From assembly GCA_017444545.1 (NCBI GenBank), contig JAFSWJ010000371.1, forward strand, positions 1-6,589: a stretch of 6,589 bases of DNA, given 5' to 3'. Of the stretch, positions 1 to 5,871 are shown in pieces. The notes beneath the pieces were generated by a model. The model had not been told where the DNA came from, did not search any database, and was given only the letters and a program-made list of their open reading frames with translations. Position numbers and translations under genes: made by a program. The DNA comes from Lachnospiraceae bacterium. GTDB taxonomy: Bacteria; Bacillota; Clostridia; Lachnospirales; Lachnospiraceae. Position 1 is the first letter of the stretch. Every line of letters starts with the position of its first letter.

Positions 1-983
1 ACGACAGGATATTTGAGATGCTGGAAATAAATGGCATAGATGTTCTGAAGATGGCTGAGGAAGTTGATGACGATGATGATGTTGACACCGAGACTCTGGA
101 AGAGGAGGAGGAGATCGATGTTGAAAATATCGACCTTTCGGTTCCGGATTCCGTTTCCATCGAAGATCCCGTCAGGATGTATCTGAAGGAGATCGGAAAG
201 GTCTCTCTGCTCACCGCTGAGGAAGAGATCGAGCTGGCAAAGAGGATGGAACTTGGGGATGAGGAGGCAAAAAAGAAGCTTGCCGAAGCCAACCTGAGGC
301 TTGTTGTCAGTATAGCAAAGCGTTATGTGGGCCGTGGAATGCTCTTCCTTGATCTGATACAGGAGGGAAACCTGGGACTTATAAAGGCTGTTGAAAAATT
401 TGATTACCGCAAGGGCTACAAGTTTTCAACCTATGCGACCTGGTGGATCAGACAGGCCATCACGAGAGCTATAGCTGACCAGGCCCGTACCATCAGGATC
501 CCTGTCCACATGGTGGAGACCATAAACAAGCTGATCAGGGTTTCCAGACAGCTGCTCCAGGAGTTGGGACGCGAGCCTACCCCTGAGGAAATCGCGGAAA
601 AAATGAATATGCCGGTTGAACGCGTCAGGGAGATATTGAAGATATCCCAGGAGCCTGTTTCGCTTGAAACCCCTATTGGTGAAGAAGAAGACAGCCATCT
701 CGGGGATTTCATACAGGATGATCAGGTGCCCGTTCCCGCAGATGCCGCGGCCTTTGAGCTTTTAAAGGAACAGCTTGATGAGGTTCTGGACACTCTGACT
801 GAAAGAGAACAAAAGGTTTTGAGGCTTCGTTTCGGACTTGATGACGGCAGAGCCAGAACCCTGGAGGAAGTGGGAAAGCAGTTTTCCGTCACAAGGGAAA
901 GGATCAGGCAGATAGAAGCCAAGGCGTTGAGAAAACTCCGTCATCCTTCAAGATCAAGAAAACTCAAGGATTATCTGGAATGA
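1..983 (+). CDS. rpoD: RNA polymerase primary sigma factor RpoD/SigA, 5'-truncated by window edge
   Basis: This is the housekeeping sigma-70 factor, which directs RNA polymerase to -10/-35 promoters. The frame is open from base 3. The first in-frame ATG (base 18) is preceded by codons reading D-R-I-F-E, which continue the region 1.1-like sequence seen in SigA proteins, so that ATG is probably internal and roughly 50 residues are missing upstream. Visible domains in order: the end of region 1.1; a very acidic linker (runs of D and E, about bases 66-141); region 1.2 beginning [11 protein letters not shown]; region 2 with [16 protein letters not shown] and the -10 recognition and melting helix [15 protein letters not shown]; region 3 with [11 protein letters not shown] and [11 protein letters not shown]; and region 4.2 helix-turn-helix [20 protein letters not shown] followed by [12 protein letters not shown]. 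Both full DNA-binding regions and near-identity to Bacillus SigA from region 2 on mark it as the primary rather than an alternative sigma factor. It overlaps trmK by four bases (ATGA). Confidence 0.97.
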   Translation, partial: DRIFEMLEINGIDVLKMAEEVDDDDDVDTETLEEEEEIDVENIDLSVPDSVSIEDPVRMYLKEIGKVSLLTAEEEIELAKRMELGDEEAKKKLAEANLRLVVSIAKRYVGRGMLFLDLIQEGNLGLIKAVEKFDYRKGYKFSTYATWWIRQAITRAIADQARTIRIPVHMVETINKLIRVSRQLLQELGREPTPEEIAEKMNMPVERVREILKISQEPVSLETPIGEEEDSHLGDFIQDDQVPVPADAAAFELLKEQLDEVLDTLTEREQKVLRLRFGLDDGRARTLEEVGKQFSVTRERIRQIEAKALRKLRHPSRSRKLKDYLE

Positions 984-1681
984 TCCTGCTTTCAAAAAGA
1001 CTTGAGGATATAGCAGCCGCCTGTGAAGGCTGTGATGTGCTGATCGATATCGGCTGTGATCATGGATTGATACCGGTGAGCCTCCTTCAAAAGGACAGTA
1101 TCCGGTTTGCTGTTGCATCAGACATTAATACAGGACCGCTGGAATCGGCAAAAAGAAATGCTTTTGAGGCGGGTGTTTCCGGACGTATGAGGTTTGTCGT
1201 TTCAGACGGGCTTGCCAAAATAGATCTTTCGGATCAGCTTTTTTCGGGAAAGAAAACGACACTGCTAATATCAGGCATGGGCGGTCCCCTCATCGAAAAG
1301 ATAATAAACGAAGGCGGCAAAAAGATCGAAGGCATCGGAAATTTTGTGTTTTCTCCGCATTCAAAGCTGGCGGATTTCCGGAAATATCTCGGAAGAAGCG
1401 GTTTTTTCATCCGGAATGAAAGGCTGACAAAAGATGAGGGAAAGTATTATTTCATCATTTCATGCATAAGGGGAGAGGATGCATGCAAAGATGAGCAGGG
1501 ATATGAACTGGGACCCGGATTTTTTTGCGAAAAGAGCATTGAAAAAGCAGAGTACCTGAAGTTTCGCCTGAATAATTTCAGGGATCTGTCTGATAATAAA
1601 AACATCAAGGGTGACAGGAGGCAGGAGATCGAATACAAACTGCGCCTGTACGAAAAGGCATTGAGGGAATATGAAGCTTGA
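980..1681 (+). CDS. trmK: tRNA (adenine(22)-N1)-methyltransferase TrmK
   Basis: This class I SAM-dependent methyltransferase makes m1A22 in the D-loop of tRNAs, acting in the cytoplasm. The 233-residue length fits the family. SAM-binding motif I is D23-I-G-C-D-H-G29, with the D-H pair typical of TrmK. The acidic end of strand 2 is S47-D48-I-N, then V-S-D76-G-L (motif III), and S98-G-M-G-G102, the family's signature catalytic-region motif. The C-terminal helical part contains [14 protein letters not shown], resembling the E-x-L-x-x-E-x-G-K-Y-Y pattern of TrmK. The usual LILQP segment reads FVFSP here, a mild deviation. Translation appears coupled: the start codon overlaps the rpoD stop, with AAGGA at 966-970 as a plausible ribosome binding site inside rpoD. 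The same gene follows the sigma factor in Bacillus (yqfN). Function is assigned by family resemblance and context. Confidence 0.93.
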   Translation: MILLSKRLEDIAAACEGCDVLIDIGCDHGLIPVSLLQKDSIRFAVASDINTGPLESAKRNAFEAGVSGRMRFVVSDGLAKIDLSDQLFSGKKTTLLISGMGGPLIEKIINEGGKKIEGIGNFVFSPHSKLADFRKYLGRSGFFIRNERLTKDEGKYYFIISCIRGEDACKDEQGYELGPGFFCEKSIEKAEYLKFRLNNFRDLSDNKNIKGDRRQEIEYKLRLYEKALREYEA

Positions 1682-2441
1682 AAGGCTGATAGAGCTGTTT
1701 AATGATATAGCAGATCCCGGACTTTGCAGTGACTGGGACAACTCGGGACTGATCGCAGGGGATGAGGAAAAAGAGATAAGGAGAGTCCTTTGCGCCCTGG
1801 ACGCGACCGATGAGGTCATAGATGAGGCAGTGGAACTGAAAGCAGACCTCATACTCACCCATCACCCGCTCATCTTTCGGGGCATCAAAAAGGTAAACAA
1901 CCGGGATTTCACCGGACGCCGGATCATGAAACTCGTCAGAAATGATATCGCCTGTTTTGCCATGCATACAAATTTTGACATATCCTGCATGAGTGATGAG
2001 GCTGCCGACAGACTGGGCCTTTCAGACACAAAGATCCTGCAGCCTACGGGAGATGATATCGGCTTTGGCAGAGTAGGAAATCTGTCCGCAAGGATGAGGA
2101 TCGATGAACTGTCAGAGCTTGTAAAGGAATGCTTTTGTCTTGAACATGTGAAGGTTTTCGGGGACCTCCAAAAATCCGTGCAGAAAGCTGCGATCATGCC
2201 GGGCTCCGGAGCCTCAGCCATCAATGATTCGGTGAATGCGAAAGCTGAGGTCCTTGTCACAGGAGATATAGGCCATCACGAAGGGATCGATGCCGTTGAA
2301 AAGGGTATAGCCATAATAGATGCAGGGCATTTCGGCATAGAAAAGATCTTCATAGAATACATGAAGGATTACATCAAAAGAAATGCGGATGATATAGAGG
2401 TATTTACCGACAACAGGGAAAAGGGCTTTTCAATAATCTGA
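1671..2441 (+). CDS. Nif3-like dinuclear metal center hexameric protein (YbgI/YqfO family)
   Basis: This is a member of the widely conserved Nif3/YbgI/YqfO family, whose proteins form toroidal hexamers with a two-metal site. GTP cyclohydrolase I type 2 annotations are common, but the physiological role is not settled. The start [10 protein letters not shown] followed by SDWDNSGLIAGD (residues 20-31) matches the family N-terminus. Predicted metal ligands are all present: H64 and H65 in LTHHPLIF, D103 in MHTNFD, H220 and E224 in AGHFGIE, with the conserved GDIGHHEG at 198-205. At 256 residues it is the short form, like E. coli YbgI, and lacks the roughly 110-residue PII/CutA-like insert of Bacillus YqfO. 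It overlaps the end of trmK by 11 bases, with GAGGG at 1663-1667 close to the ATG, which suggests translational coupling. Family membership is certain; biochemical function is not. Confidence 0.93.
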   Translation: MKLERLIELFNDIADPGLCSDWDNSGLIAGDEEKEIRRVLCALDATDEVIDEAVELKADLILTHHPLIFRGIKKVNNRDFTGRRIMKLVRNDIACFAMHTNFDISCMSDEAADRLGLSDTKILQPTGDDIGFGRVGNLSARMRIDELSELVKECFCLEHVKVFGDLQKSVQKAAIMPGSGASAINDSVNAKAEVLVTGDIGHHEGIDAVEKGIAIIDAGHFGIEKIFIEYMKDYIKRNADDIEVFTDNREKGFSII

Positions 2442-2447
2442 AGGGAG
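2441..2447 (+). promoter_or_regulatory. Ribosome binding site AAGGGAG deciding the kinase start
   Basis: The AAGGGAG begins on the last base of the preceding stop codon. It lies 6 bases from the ATG at 2454 but only 3 from the in-frame TTG at 2451. The ATG is therefore the more likely start, giving a protein beginning MEKEYVVRY. Confidence 0.75.
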
Positions 2448-2453
2448 CAATTG

Positions 2454-4118
2454 ATGGAAAAAGAATATGTTGTAAGATACAGGGACAGGGAATACAGGTA
2501 CAGGGAACATACAACCTATCAGGAGATAGCGCGTGATTTCAGGCAGGATTATGATGCGGATATAGTTCTTGCCGTCGTTAACAACAAGCTTCAGGAATTG
2601 TTTCATACGCTTGAATCGGACTGCACGATAAGCTTTGAAACTACAAAGAGCACGGCCGGGCACAAGACGTACAAAAGGTCTGCCTGTCTCCTTTTGATAT
2701 CGGCTTTTTACGATATCGTCGGAAAGGAAAACATCGATTTCTTCAGGGTGGAGTTTTCCATAGGAGCAGGGTATTACTGCTTTTGCAAGGGAAATTTCAG
2801 GCTCGATGAGGAACTCATCGGCAGGATAAAGGACAGGATGAACGAGATCGTAAAGGAAGATGCCGTTATCAAAAAAGAGTCCAGAGATCTGTCTGAAATG
2901 CTTGAATGCTTCAAAAAGGAGGGCAGGACCGACAAGGAAAAGCTGTTTAAATACAGGAGGCATTCCGGCATCAACATATATACACTGAACGGGTATGAGG
3001 ATTATTACTACGGCTATATGGTTCCCTCAGCAGGATATATCAGGTATTTTGACCTCCTGCTCCATGACGACGGACTCATTTTGCAGCTTCCCGAAAGAAA
3101 AGAACCTGAGGTGGTCCCCAAACACAAAGCCCACAGGAAGCTTTTCAGGACCATGTGGACCTCAAATATCTGGGGTGAGATGATCGGCATAGGGACTGTC
3201 GGAGACCTCAACGAAATGATAAGCTCCGGCAAGATGCAGGAGACGATACTGGTACAGGAGGCTTTACAGGAAAGCAGGATCGGGGATATCGCAAAGTGGA
3301 TCAAGACAAAGGGAAACAGCCGCTTTGTGATGATAGCAGGCCCTTCATCCTCCGGAAAGACCACATTTTCACACAGGCTTTCGATAGAGCTCCTTGCCCA
3401 CGGCATGAAACCCCATCCCATAGCTTTGGATAACTATTTCAAAAACAGGGAGGACACACCTGTGGATGAGGATGGAAATTATGACTTTGAATGTCTGGAG
3501 GCTATAGATGTCGAAGGCTTCAACAGTGACATGACAAGGCTCCTTGACGGAGAAAACGTTGAGCTTCCCACCTTCAATTTCAAGACGGGAAAAAGAGAGT
3601 ACAAGGGAAATTACCTGAAGCTTGACGATGATGACGTCCTCGTCATAGAGGGTATCCATGGACTCAATGACAAACTTTCATATTCACTGCCGCCTGAAAG
3701 CAAATACAAGATATACATCAGTGCCCTGACCACCCTCAATGTTGATGATCACAACAGGGTGCCCACCACTGACGGCAGACTCATCAGGAGAATAGTCAGA
3801 GATTTCCGGACCAGAGGGGCATCTGCTTCAAAAACCCTCAATATGTGGGCATCGGTCAGAAGGGGAGAGGAAAAATACATCTTTCCCTTCCAGGAAAGCG
3901 CAAATGCCATGTTCAATTCACACCTGATATATGAGCTTGCAGTATTAAAGCCCTTTGTAGAGCCTTTGCTTTTCGGGATCACACCGGATGATCCGGCGTA
4001 TCAGGAGGCAAAAAGACTGCTCAAATTCCTGGAATACTTCCTGGCGATGGATACTGCATCGATCCCGCAGAATTCCATAGTCAGGGAATTTATCGGCGGC
4101 TCGTGCTTCCAGGTATGA
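2454..4118 (+). CDS. Nucleoside (uridine-type) kinase with N-terminal TGS and ThrRS-editing-like domains
   Basis: This 554-residue protein matches the fused 'nucleoside kinase' family of Clostridia and some other anaerobes. Residues about 1-65 look like a TGS domain, with a ubiquitin-like fold and the VLAVVNNKLQEL segment. Residues about 66-210 resemble the second additional (editing) domain of threonyl-tRNA synthetase: YKRSACLLLISAFYD, then G106-YYCFCKG. The histidine-metal motifs of an active editing site are not visible (R75-S-A-C78 where HxxxH would lie). The C-terminal part is a phosphoribulokinase/uridine-kinase P-loop domain: Walker A G296-PSSSGKT with K302, ALDNYF with D326 as the probable catalytic or substrate-binding acidic residue, Walker B VLVIE399GIHGLN, and arginine-rich lid-like RRIVRD (445-450). 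It probably phosphorylates a nucleoside with ATP or GTP, but the substrate and the job of the N-terminal domains are unknown. It is placed 12 bases after the Nif3-like gene, likely in the same operon, and 19 bases before rnpB. Confidence 0.88.
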   Translation: MEKEYVVRYRDREYRYREHTTYQEIARDFRQDYDADIVLAVVNNKLQELFHTLESDCTISFETTKSTAGHKTYKRSACLLLISAFYDIVGKENIDFFRVEFSIGAGYYCFCKGNFRLDEELIGRIKDRMNEIVKEDAVIKKESRDLSEMLECFKKEGRTDKEKLFKYRRHSGINIYTLNGYEDYYYGYMVPSAGYIRYFDLLLHDDGLILQLPERKEPEVVPKHKAHRKLFRTMWTSNIWGEMIGIGTVGDLNEMISSGKMQETILVQEALQESRIGDIAKWIKTKGNSRFVMIAGPSSSGKTTFSHRLSIELLAHGMKPHPIALDNYFKNREDTPVDEDGNYDFECLEAIDVEGFNSDMTRLLDGENVELPTFNFKTGKREYKGNYLKLDDDDVLVIEGIHGLNDKLSYSLPPESKYKIYISALTTLNVDDHNRVPTTDGRLIRRIVRDFRTRGASASKTLNMWASVRRGEEKYIFPFQESANAMFNSHLIYELAVLKPFVEPLLFGITPDDPAYQEAKRLLKFLEYFLAMDTASIPQNSIVREFIGGSCFQV

Positions 4119-4137
4119 ACTGAAAACAAAATAAAAC

Positions 4138-4490
4138 ATAAGCGGACCGGATGATGGCGGTGCCTTTTTGGCAACGAGGAAAGTCCGGGCTTCATAGGGC
4201 AGGATGACGGATAACGTCCGCCCGGGGTGACCCGCGGGATAGCGCAACAGAAAACATACCGCCGAATGGCACTTTTGTGTTTCATGGCAAGGTTGAAATG
4301 GCAGTGTAAGAGACTACCGCAGCTGTGGTAACACAGCCGGCATTGCAAGCCCCATCCGAAGCAAGAACAAATCTGGAAGCCACAGGCCGGCCCGGTCTGC
4401 TTCCGTGGTAGTTCGCTGAAGACTGCCGGTAACGGCAGCCTTAGATAGATCATCATCCAAGACAAAACCCGGCTTACAGGTCCGCTTATA
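4138..4490 (+). ncRNA. rnpB: RNase P RNA, bacterial class A (rnpB)
   Basis: This is the catalytic RNA of RNase P, which cuts 5' leaders from precursor tRNAs. The conserved core is unmistakable: GAGGAAAGTCCGGGC (4176-4190), AGCGCAACAGAAAACATACC (4241-4260) followed by GCC, TTAGATAGAT (4441-4450) and GACAAAACCCGGCTTACA (4461-4478). Helices can be traced by hand: P1 of 11 bp (4138-4148 with 4479-4489), P2 of 8 bp (4149-4156 with 4451-4458), a very short P3 (TGCC/GGCA, T5 loop), P8 (4206-4209/4215-4218), P9 with a GTGA loop, P14 with a GTAA loop (4323-4336), P15 (GAAC 4365-4368/GTTC 4411-4414), P16 (4375-4380/4399-4404) and P18 with a GTAA loop (4423-4438). The P6 pseudoknot (GGGC 4197-4200 with GCCC 4390-4393) marks class A. 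The tRNA CCA-binding GGT of L15 is at 4407-4409. Exact mature ends are inferred from P1. Confidence 0.97.
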
Positions 4491-4507
4491 CTTTGAAACA
4501 ACCATTT

Positions 4508-4536
4508 TTGACATGTTGATACATAGATAATACAAT
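4508..4536 (+). promoter_or_regulatory. Sigma-A promoter for proA (TTGACA-17-TACAAT)
   Basis: There is a perfect -35 hexamer TTGACA at 4508-4513, a 17-base spacer, and a -10 hexamer TACAAT at 4531-4536 (5 of 6 consensus). Transcription would start near 4543, giving a leader of only about 15 bases that contains the AAAGGAG ribosome binding site (4546-4552). No operator repeat is evident. It lies in the 67-base gap after rnpB, so proA can be expressed independently of the upstream genes. Confidence 0.88.
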
Positions 4537-4557
4537 ACTTACAGCAAAGGAGATTGT

Positions 4558-5805
4558 ATGGAATATCTTGATTCATTGGGAAAAAGAGCAAAGGATGCCT
4601 CAGTCAGGCTCAATGTGCTTGACGCCGCATCAAAAAACCTCGGACTTCGCGCCGCAGCTCAGGCGCTTGTAAAGGAAAGTGCATCCATAATAGAGGCAAA
4701 CCGTCTTGACATGGAAGAGGCTGTGGCAAATGGCATGAGTGATGCATTGCAGGACAGGCTGATGCTTAACGAAGACAGGATCAAGGCAATGGCGGAGGGG
4801 CTTGAGCAGATCAGCGCCATGAAGGATCCCATTGGCGAGGTGATGGAAAACAACATCCGGCCCAACGGTCTGAAGATCATGAAGGTCAGGGTGCCCATGG
4901 GTGTCATCGGGATCATATATGAATCCAGACCCAATGTGACAGCTGATGCTTTCGGTCTTTGTTTCAAGACCGGAAACGCAGTGATCCTCAGAGGCGGTTC
5001 AGATTCCATCAATTCAAACAAGGAGATAGTAAATGTCATCAGGAAGGCTTTGGAGAATGAAAAGCTTCCGGAGGATGCGCTGCTTCTCGTAGAAGATACG
5101 TCCAGACAGACTGCCACGGAATTCATGAAGATGAATGATTATATGGATCTTCTGATCCCGAGAGGAGGAGCGGGGCTCATACACTCGGTGGTCAGCAATG
5201 CGACAGTCCCCGTGATAGAGACAGGAACCGGAAACTGCCATATCTATGTGGATGAGGAAGCGGATATCGATATGGCTCTTGATATCATAGACAATGCAAA
5301 GACCTCGAGAATGGGGGTCTGCAACGCCTGTGAATCCCTGGTGATCCACAAGGCCGTTGCCGGAGATATCATACCGCGGATCTACGAAAGACTTACCGGA
5401 AAGAATGTCGAGATCAGAGGAAGCAGGGAGGCAATAGAGATATCTCCGGGCATAAAGCCTGCAAGTGATGAGGATTTTGCAAAGGAATTTTTAGGACCTT
5501 TCATTTCAATGAAGGTGGTTGACAATCTCGATCAGGCCATCGAGCATGTCAATGCAAATTCGACCCACCATTCCGAGGCGATCATAACAAAGAACCGACA
5601 GAATGCCGAAAGATTCATGAGGGAAGTGGATGCAGCCTGCGTCTACATGAATGCTTCCACCAGATTTACGGACGGCGGCGAATTCGGTCTCGGAGCCGAG
5701 ATAGGCATCAGCACCCAGAAGTTTCATGCCCGCGGTCCTATGGGACTTGAGGCTATCACTTCATACAAATATGAGATATACGGAGACGGGCAGATACGTA
5801 CCTGA
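4558..5805 (+). CDS. proA: Glutamate-5-semialdehyde dehydrogenase (gamma-glutamyl phosphate reductase)
   Basis: This enzyme carries out the NADPH-dependent reduction of gamma-glutamyl phosphate to glutamate-5-semialdehyde, the second step of proline synthesis from glutamate, in the cytosol. The 415-residue length is typical. It is an aldehyde dehydrogenase superfamily fold with the ProA signatures [17 protein letters not shown] (Y121-T128 at its end), [23 protein letters not shown], and the catalytic loop MGVC255NAC258E, where C255 aligns with the nucleophilic cysteine of the family. The C-terminus [20 protein letters not shown] matches other ProA proteins. The start is set by AAAGGAG at 4546-4552, five bases before the ATG. 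It has its own strong promoter just upstream and a terminator just downstream, so it may be a single-gene unit. Its usual partner proB (glutamate 5-kinase) is not next to it in this window. Confidence 0.96.
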   Translation: MEYLDSLGKRAKDASVRLNVLDAASKNLGLRAAAQALVKESASIIEANRLDMEEAVANGMSDALQDRLMLNEDRIKAMAEGLEQISAMKDPIGEVMENNIRPNGLKIMKVRVPMGVIGIIYESRPNVTADAFGLCFKTGNAVILRGGSDSINSNKEIVNVIRKALENEKLPEDALLLVEDTSRQTATEFMKMNDYMDLLIPRGGAGLIHSVVSNATVPVIETGTGNCHIYVDEEADIDMALDIIDNAKTSRMGVCNACESLVIHKAVAGDIIPRIYERLTGKNVEIRGSREAIEISPGIKPASDEDFAKEFLGPFISMKVVDNLDQAIEHVNANSTHHSEAIITKNRQNAERFMREVDAACVYMNASTRFTDGGEFGLGAEIGISTQKFHARGPMGLEAITSYKYEIYGDGQIRT

Positions 5806-5818
5806 TGTACGTTCTGCC
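5789..5818 (+). other. 12-bp hairpin with the proA stop codon in its loop
   Basis: GGCAGA-T-ACGTAC (5789-5801) pairs with GTACGT-TCTGCC (5807-5818): twelve Watson-Crick pairs, interrupted only by a one-base bulge (T5795). The five-base loop CTGAT (5802-5806) contains the UGA stop of proA. No T-run follows, so it is not itself an intrinsic terminator. It could protect the 3' end of the mRNA or respond to ribosomes finishing proA. The structure is seen in the sequence; its role is inferred. Confidence 0.6.
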
Positions 5819-5823
5819 GCGAC

Positions 5824-5846
5824 AGGGGCTTTCAGGCCCCTTTTTT
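5824..5846 (+). terminator. Intrinsic (rho-independent) terminator after proA
   Basis: AGGGGC (5824-5829) pairs with GCCCCT (5836-5841), extended by one T-G pair around a TTCA loop. The stem's last T begins a run of six Ts (5841-5846). It lies 18 bases after the proA stop codon and ends 25 bases before the pyrB start. It is oriented for + strand transcription only, since no T-run serves the other strand. It could be a simple terminator for proA or an attenuator in front of pyrB. Confidence 0.9.
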
Positions 5847-5860
5847 CGAATGAAGTATAA

Positions 5861-5868
5861 AAGGAGGT
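5861..5868 (+). promoter_or_regulatory. Strong ribosome binding site of pyrB (AAGGAGGT)
   Basis: This eight-base perfect complement of the 16S rRNA 3' end sits four bases before the ATG at 5872. It fixes the pyrB start and predicts efficient initiation on any transcript that passes the terminator. Confidence 0.9.
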
Positions 5869-5871
5869 AAT

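Noticed and set aside
2451..2453. TTG as the kinase start codon
   Set aside because: It is only three bases from the AAGGGAG; the ATG that follows immediately has better spacing and is a stronger codon.
2471..2506. Short repeated ACAGGGA/ACAGG units
   Set aside because: They encode an arginine/tyrosine-rich stretch (RYRDREYRYRE) of the kinase TGS region; the copies are imperfect and coding, so this is not a separate repeat element.
2430..2963. Open frame of 177 codons on the - strand
   Set aside because: It lies wholly antisense to the start of the kinase gene, has no recognisable motif and no good ribosome binding site, and is explained by codon bias of the real gene.
2995..3183. Small + strand frame of 62 codons inside the kinase gene
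   Set aside because: It is out of frame within conserved kinase coding sequence and has no supporting signals.
4127..4132. CAAAAT as a -10 box for rnpB
   Set aside because: It matches only four of six positions in an A-rich stretch, and no -35-like hexamer lies 16-18 bases upstream.
4001..4591. Open frame of 196 codons on the - strand spanning rnpB
   Set aside because: It runs antisense through the kinase 3' end and the whole RNase P RNA; the protein is low-complexity in character and resembles no family.
5856..5861. TATAAA as a -10 box for pyrB
   Set aside because: The -35 position falls in the terminator stem (CAGGCC), and transcription would begin within the ribosome binding site.
5806..5871. 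Riboswitch or PyrR-binding site before pyrB
   Set aside because: The gap is too short for known riboswitches and I could not find a convincing PyrR loop consensus; only the two hairpins reported are supported.
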